This document shows, piece by piece, positions 8,366-17,220 of a DNA stretch of 64,000 nucleotides. This DNA comes from Candidatus Kuenenia stuttgartensis. GTDB taxonomy: Bacteria; Planctomycetota; GCA-002687715; CAIWVZ01. The stretch is from contig CAMARR010000002.1 in assembly GCA_945860915.1 (NCBI GenBank), forward strand, positions 1-64,000, in the 5' to 3' direction. The notes under the pieces are model-generated. The model was not told the origin of the DNA, searched no databases, and saw only the letters and a program-made list of their open reading frames with translations. The first letter of the stretch is position 1; the number at the start of each line of letters is the position of its first letter. Position numbers and translations under genes: made by a program.

Positions 8366-9253
8366 ATGTCCGAGTCCCCTCTCCAAGGAACACCCTCTCC
8401 CGAGGCCCCATTTGGGGTGGATCGGATGATTCAGGCCATAATCGAGCCCGATGATGTCCGAGTCTTGGTTGCCGATGCCTCGGCGACGGCCTTTGAGAGC
8501 GAATATAGGCATCTGGCTGGGCGGCTTTCAGCGCAAGTGACGGCATCCCTCTGCGCCGGTGCTGTGCTCCTGTCCGCCGACTTAAAGCACGACGAGCGCC
8601 TCGCGTTTCAAGCTCGACTGACTGGTCCGCTCGGCGGGTTCCTATATGAGGTCGACCAGGACCTGAATTTCCGAGGCTCGACCCACAAGAAGGTGCTTCC
8701 AGACCACGACACGCGCGGAACGCCAATCAGCGAAGCCCTTGGAAAGGGCAGCCTTCAAGTTCTGCGTTCGACGTCGCAAGGGATCGTCTACCAAGGCATC
8801 ACGACGATGAATGCCGGAAACATCGCTGCCGATTTGGAGCAGCACCTGATGGATTCGCAACAAACTCTGTCGCGAGTTCGCCTTGATCATGGCTACTCCC
8901 ACCAACTGACCCACGCGATGGGGATTCTGATTCAAGCCCTCCCAACTGCATCGGAGGCTGGGTTCGAAAAGATCGCCAATCTGGTCTGTGATCGCGCCGA
9001 TGCCCTCCGACCGTGGCCCCGCAATCCCGCCGCCCTACTTGCGGATGTCACGCGGGGTCTTTCATGCCACACAGTGGGCGACCGAACGATTCAGTTTCGC
9101 TGCCGATGTACCCGCGATCGCGTGATCGCGATGCTGAAGTCGGTCGGTCCGCCTGAAGACGGATCGGGATGGCCCGAAGTGTCGCGCGTCGTATGTGCGT
9201 TCTGCGCGGACATTTTTGAAGTCACGCCGGATGAACTTACGCGCGGCGACTAG
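8366..9253 (+). CDS. hslO: Redox-regulated chaperone Hsp33
   Basis: A 33-kDa chaperonin of 295 residues, the usual family length. Family hallmarks are the GSLQVLRSTSQGIVYQG region, ADLEQHLMDSQQ and the C-terminal zinc switch with C246-x-C248 and C277-x2-C280. In characterised Hsp33 these four cysteines bind zinc when reduced. Oxidation forms disulphides, releases zinc and turns the protein into a holdase for unfolding proteins in the cytoplasm. All four are present, so the protein should be redox-switchable. It is divergent from the ECF sigma operon, and its stop overlaps the stop of the convergent gene by 4 bp. Confidence 0.95.
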   Translation: MSESPLQGTPSPEAPFGVDRMIQAIIEPDDVRVLVADASATAFESEYRHLAGRLSAQVTASLCAGAVLLSADLKHDERLAFQARLTGPLGGFLYEVDQDLNFRGSTHKKVLPDHDTRGTPISEALGKGSLQVLRSTSQGIVYQGITTMNAGNIAADLEQHLMDSQQTLSRVRLDHGYSHQLTHAMGILIQALPTASEAGFEKIANLVCDRADALRPWPRNPAALLADVTRGLSCHTVGDRTIQFRCRCTRDRVIAMLKSVGPPEDGSGWPEVSRVVCAFCADIFEVTPDELTRGD

Positions 9254-10194
9254 TGCGAGTCCGGAATCAAGTCTGGATGCGCCTTGGCAAACCCGGTCGA
9301 TTTCAGGCTTTCAACAACAGGCCTGTTGTTTTCGAGTGCAAGTGCACTTCGAACGCGACGATATCCGTCAGGCAACGCAACTAAGTTCTCAAGTATCCGT
9401 TCTGCCGTGACGAGTCCGCTGCCGTCGGGCCGTTCTATTTCGAAACAGAACTGTGCGAACCACCCAAAAAGCGGATCCTCTCCGATTTCCTCGGCAAGGA
9501 TCGCCGCACGCCGTGCTGCGGAGACAGCCTTGTCGAACTGCCCCCGCTGCCGATACACGTAACCCAAATTGACATGAGCAAACGCCTGTGCCCGTCGGCC
9601 GTCCTCATCAGGGTCTCGACATGCAAGCGTTCGGAGAAGGGCCTCCTCCGCCCCGTCAAGATCGGACTTCCAAAGACGAATCGCTCCGAGCAAATTCAGG
9701 GATCTAGGCAAATGGCGCGTTGCGACACGCGTCACCGACTCGCAGATCCTCAGAGCGACGTCGAGCTTCCGCTCACGTGTTGCCGTCGCGGAATCTAGAA
9801 GGTCACGAAAATGACCCATGTCTTGGCCCGCGACTTCCGAAGATCCGACCCAGTCCTCGGCATCGTCGACCATTTCAACGCCCTGCCGAGCAAGATCGCC
9901 GGCGGCACCCTCCGGCGCTGCGACGGGCACAAGGTTGTCTGTGTTCGCATCGGGCTCGTGGCGCTCACGGATGATCGCAAGAGCCAATCCATGCATGGCA
10001 AGCGCTAGCTCGTCGAGTGTCTCGCGCAGGAAGTCGCTCTGTGGAAGATCGAGAACGTGAAAAAAAGCCGAAAGCCGTTGCCCGCATTCGGCGCACGAAC
10101 TCGCATGCTCCGAAATGGCTTCAACGTCGAAACTCGCACGTCTTCCCTTGTCAAGGAAGACATCGAGATACGAGCGAACATCCGTGCATGTCAT
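9250..10194 (-). CDS. Soluble HxxxCxxC zinc-finger protein with TPR-like helices
   Basis: A 314-residue protein with an anti-sigma-like zinc module at its N-terminus (C3, then H30-C34-C37 in HASSCAEC). The second half carries TPR-like repeats, for example AFAHVNLGYVYRQRGQFDKAVSAARRAAILA. No membrane helix is visible, so unlike the anti-sigma-like protein at 6,171-7,613 it should be cytosolic. The start is fixed by an ATGA overlap: its ATG at 10194 shares bases with the stop of the upstream HTH gene, which implies translational coupling and probably physical pairing. By analogy with zf-HC2 proteins it could restrain the HTH protein; this is inference. No enzymatic motif is visible. Confidence 0.8.
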   Translation of the reverse strand: MTCTDVRSYLDVFLDKGRRASFDVEAISEHASSCAECGQRLSAFFHVLDLPQSDFLRETLDELALAMHGLALAIIRERHEPDANTDNLVPVAAPEGAAGDLARQGVEMVDDAEDWVGSSEVAGQDMGHFRDLLDSATATRERKLDVALRICESVTRVATRHLPRSLNLLGAIRLWKSDLDGAEEALLRTLACRDPDEDGRRAQAFAHVNLGYVYRQRGQFDKAVSAARRAAILAEEIGEDPLFGWFAQFCFEIERPDGSGLVTAERILENLVALPDGYRRVRSALALENNRPVVESLKSTGFAKAHPDLIPDSH

Positions 10195-11270
10195 GCAGGA
10201 ACGCGCGCGTGGTTGAGCACGAAACGCAGAGCCACTTCCCATTTCTCCACGAGTCGTCCCATCCCCTCACCCGTAGTGCTACGGAATCTCAAATCCTTCG
10301 CATCAACCACGTCGCGAATCTGCGAAAGCACGCGCGTGACATACCCACTTCGAGCATCCGGCCCGAGCATCACACGTGCGGACTCTGACAGCAGCGTGTG
10401 AAGTGCTTTCAGATACTCGCGTTTCGCTGTTTTTTCATTGAGATGGAGCCGCTCCGCAATCTCGGACCAACCAAGATTGCCGTGACCATCGAGCTCGCGA
10501 TTGAGCTCTGCAAGCATGTGGACGAGTGAGTCTTCCGAGCCGCGCGACGCTGTCAAGAGCGAGGCCGTCGCTTCTCCAGCGCGATTCTTTGCAAGATAGA
10601 CAAGCTGTTGGGTAGCCGAAAGCTTGTGCGCAAAAATCGACATCATGAGACCGACGCGATCAGATGGGTCAACTCGGTCGACTACGTCGGAAACAACTGC
10701 TTTCGCATTTGCGACGGCCGACGCGTGATCGAGAGCGTCCGCCGACCTGCGGTGTTCGGCGAACCAGGCCTTGCGTAGCTCGTTCAAGTAGTCGTAGGTC
10801 AGACAGAAGATCCGACCGTCAGCGATCTTCGCGGTTCCGCGTTCAACCATCGCCTTCATTCCTGCGCGACCAACGAACAAACCAAGAAGGTCTGCGTGGA
10901 CCGCGAGATAAGTGGCCGAATGAGATGCGAAGCGACGCTCGATCACTCTGAGTCCGTGGAAGTAAAGGCCAACCTGGAGGAACTCCGTGGTTTCGCGCGA
11001 AATCCACTGGGTTCGCACCACGGCATCGCCGACCACGTTCAAGAGATACGAAGGCTGCCAAAGAACCGTGTCGAGGCGACCCCATGCCGCGATCAAAAGA
11101 TCTGCGAAGGTGCTTGCTTTGGCACGAACTCGATCGGGTGTTGTCGGCTCAGCGATGAGATCGTCGACCGTCGCGCAAAGTCCAGCGAATCGGGAATGAA
11201 GGTCTCCCTTCTCTCCGAATTCATGCGCGATCGGGATCTCCGCCCGGAGCCGCTGCAGTTTGGTGAGCAT
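10191..11270 (-). CDS. Helical protein with C-terminal sigma-region-4-like HTH
   Basis: A 359-residue protein of unknown family, mostly alpha-helical. Near the C-terminus (about residues 267-295, LGWSEIAERLHLNEKTAKRE) it carries a helix-turn-helix resembling sigma region 4 or a related DNA-binding module. No region 2 for promoter melting is apparent, so it is not a complete ECF sigma factor. I chose the ATG at 11270; the frame is open to 11495, but that would run through the upstream gene. It overlaps the next gene by ATGA, and the HxxxCxxC protein it is coupled to resembles an anti-sigma factor. It may be a divergent transcription regulator. The function is unproven. Confidence 0.72.
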   Translation of the reverse strand: MLTKLQRLRAEIPIAHEFGEKGDLHSRFAGLCATVDDLIAEPTTPDRVRAKASTFADLLIAAWGRLDTVLWQPSYLLNVVGDAVVRTQWISRETTEFLQVGLYFHGLRVIERRFASHSATYLAVHADLLGLFVGRAGMKAMVERGTAKIADGRIFCLTYDYLNELRKAWFAEHRRSADALDHASAVANAKAVVSDVVDRVDPSDRVGLMMSIFAHKLSATQQLVYLAKNRAGEATASLLTASRGSEDSLVHMLAELNRELDGHGNLGWSEIAERLHLNEKTAKREYLKALHTLLSESARVMLGPDARSGYVTRVLSQIRDVVDAKDLRFRSTTGEGMGRLVEKWEVALRFVLNHARVPA

Positions 11271-11287
11271 GGCAATGACTCCGGTTG

Positions 11288-11881
11288 TTAGTTGACAGGG
11301 ATAAGTCCAGTCGGACCCGACGCAATGAGGACGAGCTCGGCACCCGGCGCAGTGACCGGAGGGACAAGCACGGCCCACGAATAGGCGAACAACGGCGACG
11401 ACGTCCCAGGAATCGGCAGCAACGCGCCACCGCCACCAAGCGACGTCGGAAATCCTGCTGCGCCTTCGGCATAAAGCAGGGATCGAACGCGCCATGGGCT
11501 GGCCGTGCGGACGGTGTTGGTTAAAGGATCAAGGGCCGCGACATGCACGTCGATGTGGAAATTCGTGCCAAGACTAAGAACGGAGAGCGGCACCACCATG
11601 CGCTGCATTCCGGTCGAGTCAAATTGGAAAGGAGTCAGGATCGTCGTAACCGGAACTTGGAGATTGCCGCTGTCATAGACCTCGAAGTACCAAGCGGCGG
11701 TACCGCCAACGTCACCCCATGCGGTCGCGGAGATCTCGGCGTGGGTGTAGTCCGTAACCAGTTGGATCACGGGCGTCGCGCCGCCGAGCTGCGGAGAACC
11801 CGAATACTCGGTGGCTGCGAGCGGCAATAGGCCCGACAACGCAACAAAGAGGGTTAGAAGGGCGATGAAGCGACGACCCAT
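11288..11881 (-). CDS. Small exported protein of unknown function
   Basis: A 197-residue protein with a strong signal peptide (MGRRFIALLTLFVALSGLLP, cleavage near AAT). The mature part is rich in beta-type residues and Gly/Pro, with few charges, ending in VPPVTAPGAELVLIASGPTGLIPVN. Such composition suggests a secreted or cell-surface beta protein. The ATG at 11881 is preceded by CGGAGGT at a good distance, whereas upstream ATGs lack this. It lies 17 bp ahead of the HTH gene on the same strand and may share its transcript. If so, this exported protein heads a set that also holds an HTH protein and an anti-sigma-like protein. No known family is recognised. Confidence 0.75.
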   Translation of the reverse strand: MGRRFIALLTLFVALSGLLPLAATEYSGSPQLGGATPVIQLVTDYTHAEISATAWGDVGGTAAWYFEVYDSGNLQVPVTTILTPFQFDSTGMQRMVVPLSVLSLGTNFHIDVHVAALDPLTNTVRTASPWRVRSLLYAEGAAGFPTSLGGGGALLPIPGTSSPLFAYSWAVLVPPVTAPGAELVLIASGPTGLIPVN

Positions 11882-11995
11882 AGGACGACCTCCGGCACGG
11901 GGACGATGCCCCATCATCTCTCACGACACCCCGAAATCGCGGCGCCGCCGAGGGATACGAGCAGTGTACTCCGAAGTAGGGGGGGTATTGCAACT

Positions 11996-12817
11996 CTAGC
12001 GGCGCATCGTGAGTAAACCGGCGAGGAGAAGTAGGCCGGCGATCGCAGGTGCTTGCACCTGAAGGACTTCGATCAACGACCACGAAGTCTTGCTGAGCAG
12101 AAGCACTGTACTCGTCGAAAACAACACGGCCGCCGCAAGGATGATCCCGCCAGCCGTCTTGGGCTCGTTCGCGGGCAAACCAAGGAAGCGACTCTGACTG
12201 CGTCGTCGGGCGGTCGCGAGGGATTTCCCGCATTCCTCAAGGGCGGCCGCCACGAGAGTGAGGGTGCGATCGAGATTCGAATGGGCCAGAGCGACCTCTG
12301 CCTGCTCGTCAGTCGAAAGGTATGCGTCCATGTCGAGGGTCGCGAGTTTCTCGTCCGCTTCCTCTTCAAGTCGTTCCGAGTCACGGTTATAGGAACGCTG
12401 CAGCTCGTCCCATCGATGTTCGACTTCTGAGAGTGCATCAGAGAGCCTCTCAAGTTTCGTTCGACGATCCTTCAACGACGCAGACTCTTCAGCCTCGCGA
12501 AGGTCCTCGGAAAATGCGCCTAGCGTCCGGTAGAGGGATTCGGCGCCCGTGGAGGCGCTCCCGATCAAACGAATCTGAGCACGAAACATCTCACGAACCA
12601 TGATCCTAGGATCAATCTCGAAAAGAGAAGGCGGCGCGGGGATGGCGTCGGGCGGTTCTTGCGATGCGGGTCGGCCTGGAGCTTCTTCCATCACATCAAT
12701 GGATGTAGGTGAGCGCTCCGGCACATGCTCCTGCCGGTGTCCACAGGACTCGCAAAAAAGGGCGAAGGCTCCGATCACGCTTCTGCACGACTCGCAAAAC
12801 CTGAGGCGCTCTTCCAT
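11996..12817 (-). CDS. Zinc-ribbon, coiled-coil membrane protein
   Basis: A 273-residue protein with three parts. An N-terminal zinc ribbon (C8-x2-C11 and C22-x2-C25) is followed by a long charged helical or coiled-coil segment around residues 90-200 (many E, R and L; LEEEADEKLATLD). Two hydrophobic segments close the C-terminus (GGIILAAAVLFSTSTVLLL and APAIAGLLLLAGLL). The zinc ribbon should face the cytoplasm, with the C-terminal hairpin in the membrane. The ATG at 12817 has AGGA upstream; an in-frame GTG at 12838 is an alternative. It follows moaE by about 30 bp on the same strand. No specific function is assigned. Confidence 0.75.
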   Translation of the reverse strand: MEERLRFCESCRSVIGAFALFCESCGHRQEHVPERSPTSIDVMEEAPGRPASQEPPDAIPAPPSLFEIDPRIMVREMFRAQIRLIGSASTGAESLYRTLGAFSEDLREAEESASLKDRRTKLERLSDALSEVEHRWDELQRSYNRDSERLEEEADEKLATLDMDAYLSTDEQAEVALAHSNLDRTLTLVAAALEECGKSLATARRRSQSRFLGLPANEPKTAGGIILAAAVLFSTSTVLLLSKTSWSLIEVLQVQAPAIAGLLLLAGLLTMRR

Positions 12818-12847
12818 GGACTGAGTTTCCTGATCCACAGAGCGCTG

Positions 12848-13276
12848 TCAAGGCGCTCCAGGTATTTGACCATCCTGCCATGTGCTCCCGTCAGGTGAAA
12901 CCTCACGCTTCCAGATCGGGACACGGCGCTTGATTTCATCGATCACGGCCAGACCGCAGTCGAACGCAGCGCGACGGTGGGCACTCCCGATCGCAACGAC
13001 GAGACTTGTTTCGCCGACCTCCACAGGTCCGACCCGGTGCAAGACCACCACCGCGCCAACACGGTGAGCGTCCATCATCTCCGAGGCAATCGCGAGAAGT
13101 TCCTGCCGCGCCATGGGTTCGTAGGCGCTGTAGTCGACGCGAATCACCTGTCGACCCTCGTGGTGGTCCCTTACGTTCCCATAAAACACTAGAACTGCAC
13201 CGTGGCCAGGCGACGCGACGCGAATCCGTGCGGCATCGGCGTCGAGCGGCACATTCGACAATTCGACGTGGATCAT
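12848..13276 (-). CDS. moaE: Molybdopterin synthase catalytic subunit MoaE
   Basis: The large subunit of molybdopterin synthase, 142 residues. With thiocarboxylated MoaD it converts cyclic pyranopterin monophosphate to molybdopterin in molybdenum cofactor synthesis. Conserved positions are visible: GNVRDH (R36), SAHRRAAF (H100/R101), and the two lysines K116 in DEIK and K123 in PIWK, matching the catalytic lysines of E. coli MoaE. Its ATG directly abuts the stop of moaD, so the two subunits are made together. The cofactor would serve the pao-type molybdoenzyme encoded 24 kb away in this window. No other moa or moe gene is present here. Confidence 0.95.
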   Translation of the reverse strand: MIHVELSNVPLDADAARIRVASPGHGAVLVFYGNVRDHHEGRQVIRVDYSAYEPMARQELLAIASEMMDAHRVGAVVVLHRVGPVEVGETSLVVAIGSAHRRAAFDCGLAVIDEIKRRVPIWKREVSPDGSTWQDGQIPGAP

Positions 13277-13525
13277 CTATCCCCCGCTGACGGGCGGCAA
13301 AAATGCCACGTCGTCGCCTTCCGTCAGTGCGCGGGTTCGCAGGGCAAACTGCTGGTTCAGCGCGACGGCCACATGCCCCCACGACGGCTCCAGTGCCGGA
13401 TATGCGTCCGTCAGAGCCCGCATAAGGTCCGCAACCGTAGAGCCCGCCGGAACTTCATAGTCCACCAATTCAGGTGGTGATATGTCGGTCAGCGAACCAA
13501 AAAAAAGAACATGAATCTTCAACAC
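13277..13525 (-). CDS. moaD: Molybdopterin synthase sulfur carrier subunit MoaD
   Basis: A ubiquitin-fold sulfur carrier of 82 residues ending in the essential Gly-Gly (FLPPVSGG), which is adenylated and thiocarboxylated to donate sulfur to MoaE. Typical features are the early hydrophobic strand KIHVLFFGSL, the DLMRALTDAYPALE helix and ALNQQFALRTRALTEGDDVAFLPP. The correct start is a GTG at 13525; an open frame extends to 13705 but gives an implausible N-terminus that overlaps the divergent gene. The stop codon directly touches the moaE start. A paired two-gene unit (moaD-moaE) is therefore clear. Confidence 0.93.
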   Translation of the reverse strand: MLKIHVLFFGSLTDISPPELVDYEVPAGSTVADLMRALTDAYPALEPSWGHVAVALNQQFALRTRALTEGDDVAFLPPVSGG

Positions 13526-13584
13526 ACTCTCCCACGGCGCTTGACGGCATCCCCTACTTCTGGTCATCGTACTCGCCCTGACGA

Positions 13585-13602
13585 GGTCCCCTAATGGGGG
13601 CC
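13585..13602 (+). promoter_or_regulatory. Small hairpin in the leader of the S9 peptidase gene
   Basis: GGTCCCC (13585-13591) and GGGGGCC (13596-13602) pair through a TAAT loop with one T-G wobble. The hairpin ends 15 bp before the chosen ATG (13618), within the roughly 90-bp divergent space between moaD and the peptidase gene. It may be a leader structure or a chance GC-rich palindrome. Confidence 0.25.
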
Positions 13603-13617
13603 CGGGAACGACTTCGA

Positions 13618-15846
13618 ATGACCACATCATTTGCCCAGCTCCGCTTCGCACTCCTTGTTTCGGTGACCTTTTGCTTCGGCTGCGCCGGGACAGCCCAAGA
13701 CCCACCTAATTCAAAGCCAAAACCGGTACCTGCGGCGCAGAGGAAGGTCACGCTCGACGACGTGCTCCTTCGCCCGGGACAGTTTGCTCCACGCCTCCCA
13801 CGCCAAGTTCAATGGCACCCGGACGGCGTCCGCGTCGTCGCGGTCGAGTCACGCAACGGCGGCGACGCCTTGGTGGCCAAGTCCACCGACGCCCCATCGG
13901 GAGCCGAGTCGGATGTACTTGCAACTTTGAAAGACATCGGAGCTGCCGTAGGTAATCCGAAACTCGCAAACATGCCCGCGGTCTCATTCGCCAAGAACGG
14001 CACTCTGGCATTCGATTTACCAGATGCCGACGCGAAGGAAGTGGTCCGATGGCACTTCGACATCGCCTCAAAGAAAGCCGTGCGATTCTGCGCCCTGCCA
14101 GCCGATGCGACTGCTTCCGTCATGACAGCGAGCGGAGATGCCGTCTACATCCACCACGACAACCTGTTCGTGAGACGAGCTCGGGGCACCGCGATTCAAG
14201 TCACTTCAGACGGCAGCGCCGAAGTCCGGTACGGCGTTTCCGTCCATCGTGAGGAATTTGGCATCAAGGACGGTCTATGGGCCGACCCGACCGGGCGAAA
14301 AGTTGCCTTCTATCGAGAAGACCTATCGCCCACTCTCCCACTCCCTCTCGTCGATTGGACGAAGGATCCTGCCGCCGCGATTCCCGGGCGCTACCCCGTC
14401 GCCGGAACCCCAAACTCCAAAGTGCGCGTCGGAGTCGTGGATTTCTCGCAAGCCGCTCCGAACTCCGTCACCTGGCTCGATTTCGGCGATGCGGATCGCT
14501 GGTACACCAACGTCACTTGGTCGCCAGACGGTGAAGCGCTCTACGTAGCCATCGTCAATCGCGAGCAGGATGCGATGGAGCTCACCCGTTTCAGCGCGGC
14601 CACTGGCAAACAGGACGCCGTACTTTTCCGTGAAACCGACCGCGAATGGGTCGAACCAGAACACGGACCCGTGTTCCTTCCGCAGGACCCGACGAAATTC
14701 CTTTGGCAATCAGAGCGCGAGGGCTTCGAGCAGCTCTACCTCGTCGATGTCACCGGGAAGACGCTCGTGAAGATCACACCGCGAGCCGTCGATATTTCTG
14801 ACGTCATCGGATTCACCGAAGGCGCGGTCATCGTCGCCTCATCGAACGACGATCCAAAAACGATGCATGCGTGGCGGGCGAACCTCGATGGGAGCGGTAT
14901 GACGCCCCTCACGGAAGGCAAAGGTCGGCACGCGCTGACGCTCAACCCACAGGGCACCCGGGCCATCGATGTTTGGAGTGCGATGGACGTCCCACCGCGA
15001 ATCGACACCGTCGATCTCAAACTGGGCAAATTGACCAACCTCGCTTCGAGTGAAAATCCACTCAGGGGTAGGGCGTTCGGAAGACAGGAGTGGTTTGAAG
15101 TCGAAAGTCCACATGGTGGAATGATGCAAGGACATCGCATCCTCCCGCCTTCCTTTGACGCGACAAAGAAGTATCCCGTGCTGTGGTACGTATACGGTGG
15201 GCCGCACAGTCAACTCGTCACTGACTCGTGGATGGCGGGTGCGAATCTCTGGCTCCATTTCATGGCGACACAAGGCTATGTCGTGTGCCGCATCGACGGG
15301 CACGGCACGCCCAATCGCGGCATCGCATGGGAGCAGTCCATTCACCGGCGCCTTGGCACTGTTGAAATCGACGATCAGTTAGCGGCCCTCGAAGCCGTCA
15401 AGGCACTTCCCTACATCGACGGCGAGCGTGTGGGACTGCACGGCTGGTCTTACGGGGGGTTCATGACAGCGTCGCTCATGACGCGTGCACCGAGTGCATT
15501 CAAATGCGGAATCGCAGGAGCACCGGTAACTGGATGGGACCTTTATGAGACCGGCTACGGCGAGCGTTACATGGACACGCCTCAAGAGAATGAAGTCGGT
15601 TACAAGGCATCGGATGTTCGAACGTACGTAAAGGATCTAAAGGGCGACCTGCTGATCATCCATGGAACGGCGGACGTCACCGTGGTGTGGCAAAACACGA
15701 TCCGTTTGCTCGACGCCTTCATCCGCGCGGGGCGTGAGGTTGAGACCATGGTCTATCCGGGCCAGTTGCACGGGCTTCAGGGTCCATCAAAGGTCCACCT
15801 CTATCGCAAGATGACGAAGTGGTTCGCAACGCGCCTCACTCCCTAA
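13618..15846 (+). CDS. Dipeptidyl-peptidase IV-like S9 family serine peptidase
   Basis: A 742-residue exported prolyl-oligopeptidase family enzyme. An N-terminal hydrophobic signal ends in CFGC, a weak lipobox, so the mature protein could be lipid-anchored. A DPP-IV type beta-propeller (about residues 60-470, with WHPDG, FYREDLSPTLPLPLVDW and YVAIVNREQDAMELTRF) precedes the alpha/beta-hydrolase domain. The nucleophile is the serine in HGWSYGGFM. The acid residue is in IHGTADVTV and the histidine in PGQLHGLQG, completing the triad. Family members cut N-terminal dipeptides after proline or alanine. The ATG at 13618 starts the signal; an upstream ATG at 13594 would add eight residues. Its 3' end overlaps the convergent gene by 11 bp. 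Confidence 0.93.
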   Translation: MTTSFAQLRFALLVSVTFCFGCAGTAQDPPNSKPKPVPAAQRKVTLDDVLLRPGQFAPRLPRQVQWHPDGVRVVAVESRNGGDALVAKSTDAPSGAESDVLATLKDIGAAVGNPKLANMPAVSFAKNGTLAFDLPDADAKEVVRWHFDIASKKAVRFCALPADATASVMTASGDAVYIHHDNLFVRRARGTAIQVTSDGSAEVRYGVSVHREEFGIKDGLWADPTGRKVAFYREDLSPTLPLPLVDWTKDPAAAIPGRYPVAGTPNSKVRVGVVDFSQAAPNSVTWLDFGDADRWYTNVTWSPDGEALYVAIVNREQDAMELTRFSAATGKQDAVLFRETDREWVEPEHGPVFLPQDPTKFLWQSEREGFEQLYLVDVTGKTLVKITPRAVDISDVIGFTEGAVIVASSNDDPKTMHAWRANLDGSGMTPLTEGKGRHALTLNPQGTRAIDVWSAMDVPPRIDTVDLKLGKLTNLASSENPLRGRAFGRQEWFEVESPHGGMMQGHRILPPSFDATKKYPVLWYVYGGPHSQLVTDSWMAGANLWLHFMATQGYVVCRIDGHGTPNRGIAWEQSIHRRLGTVEIDDQLAALEAVKALPYIDGERVGLHGWSYGGFMTASLMTRAPSAFKCGIAGAPVTGWDLYETGYGERYMDTPQENEVGYKASDVRTYVKDLKGDLLIIHGTADVTVVWQNTIRLLDAFIRAGREVETMVYPGQLHGLQGPSKVHLYRKMTKWFATRLTP

Positions 15847-16201
15847 TGACGCGCAGGCTCATCACGACGTACATACCAATCGCTGCAAGTCCCAGAAGCA
15901 GTGCGAGCAACCAAGGTCCGAGTGAGCCAAAATATATGCTGGACATGACTGCAACAACGATCATGAACATCGCGAAGATCTTGACGTGCAGCCGCACGCC
16001 GCGATGCGCGTACCAGTCGCGAAGAAAAGGTCCCAATAGCCTCGAATTGAGAAGCCATCGATAAAGGCGCGGAGAAGAGCGGACAAAGCAGCCGCTCGCC
16101 AACAGCAGAAACGGAGTCGTCGGCACGACAGGAAGCAAAACCCCTGCCACACCTAGCACGACAAACACGAGTCCTAAGACAACCCAAGCGGCTCGTAGCA
16201 C
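15836..16201 (-). CDS. DUF454 (YbaN-like) inner-membrane protein
   Basis: A 121-residue membrane protein with the DUF454 pattern: an N-terminal helix pair (WVVLGLVFVVLGVAGVLLPV), the signature VPTTPFLLLASGCFVRSSPR, then WLLNSRLLGPFLRDW and two more hydrophobic helices. DUF454 proteins such as E. coli YbaN are small inner-membrane proteins without an agreed function. The start is a GTG. The gene is convergent with the S9 peptidase (11-bp stop overlap) and 47 bp downstream of the metallo-hydrolase gene on the same strand. A functional link to either is not evident. Confidence 0.9.
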   Translation of the reverse strand: MLRAAWVVLGLVFVVLGVAGVLLPVVPTTPFLLLASGCFVRSSPRLYRWLLNSRLLGPFLRDWYAHRGVRLHVKIFAMFMIVVAVMSSIYFGSLGPWLLALLLGLAAIGMYVVMSLRVIRE

Positions 16202-16248
16202 GTCAACCCACCTCGTGACACATCGGGCGAACTTGGTTGGTTGCCGAC

Positions 16249-17112
16249 CTAGAGTCCGGTCGACTCGACGGACGCGGGATCTTCGGCCACCAATGGCAGC
16301 GGCTCTTCCTCATCCTTGGATCGCACGTCAACCACGGTGAAGTCGTTCGCGAGTCGGGTATTCGGGAAGATGTCACACGCGCCAATCAACATGCGCTCAA
16401 GTCGAATTTCGTCATAAGACGGATTGAGATGCCCAAGCACTAGGTCGGCCACTCCCGCCTCCTTCGCGATGCGAGCTGCTCCATGGCCAGTGCCATGACT
16501 GCGAAGGTCTGCGTGTCCACGAGCTTCGTCCTCTGCATCAAGCCATGCGTCGTGAATAAGGACCGAAGCGCCCTTCGCGAAGACTGCCGATTCGGGCCGC
16601 ACGATTGTGTCCGTGATGTAGGCGACATCGCGCACTCGAATGCCCGCCGAAGGATCGGTGTGCGGCTGACGAATGACCTCGACGGTTTCACCGGCGACCT
16701 TGTTGCGGCCTTCGCGTAGTTCGACGATCGAGAACCCCTTGCGGAAGGTGTTGGACCATGTCGTGATCGCTTGAGGGAGCAACGGTGACGACCCATACCG
16801 CGCCAAAACCGCCGCGCAGTCGAATCCGGTCACCAAGACTCCGGGCCCTGCGACCGTCACTTCATGATCCGCGAAGAAATGCGGCAGCATGTTGAGACCA
16901 GCAATGTGGTCGTGGTGATAGTGGGATAGGAGCACCAAGACGCGCGGGACTCGATCGATGACTGCTTTCATCATCGGATCAGACAAACGCGAAACACCGA
17001 CACCGCAATCCAAAAGGATCAAGGCGCGTCGCGTTTCAATCGCGTAGCAGTTGGTAGAGCGTTTCGGGGACGGCACCCAGCCGTTCCCCCCAAGCACATA
17101 AAGTCGGGCCAT
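16249..17112 (-). CDS. Metallo-beta-lactamase-fold hydrolase
   Basis: A 287-residue MBL-fold enzyme. The first metal motif is HYHHDH (in SHYHHDHIAG), with later candidate metal ligands D in YITDT, H and D in LIHDAWLD, and the final H in LVLGHLNPSY. The N-terminus (LYVLGGNGWVPSPKRSTNCYAI) and the HGTGHGAARIA region resemble the RNase Z / cAMP-phosphodiesterase-like branch that acts on phosphodiesters. The substrate is unknown, and there is no exosite arm to call it RNase Z with confidence. The ATG at 17112 was preferred; an ATG at 17139 adds nine residues. It is divergent from the Mrp gene and co-directional with the DUF454 gene. Confidence 0.85.
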   Translation of the reverse strand: MARLYVLGGNGWVPSPKRSTNCYAIETRRALILLDCGVGVSRLSDPMMKAVIDRVPRVLVLLSHYHHDHIAGLNMLPHFFADHEVTVAGPGVLVTGFDCAAVLARYGSSPLLPQAITTWSNTFRKGFSIVELREGRNKVAGETVEVIRQPHTDPSAGIRVRDVAYITDTIVRPESAVFAKGASVLIHDAWLDAEDEARGHADLRSHGTGHGAARIAKEAGVADLVLGHLNPSYDEIRLERMLIGACDIFPNTRLANDFTVVDVRSKDEEEPLPLVAEDPASVESTGL

Positions 17113-17220
17113 CGCGGAAAAACCTCGGTCTCCCTTCATAACACGGCGGGGCCGTGCTAGCCCTTACTCGCCCGGAAAGTCCGAAACCAAGGCGCTTCGG
17201 ACACGGCACACCTCCCTCCC

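Noticed and set aside
11963-11993. TTGCAA and TACACT as a sigma-70 promoter upstream of the small secreted gene
   Set aside because: The spacer is 19 bp and both boxes are weak; not enough to call.
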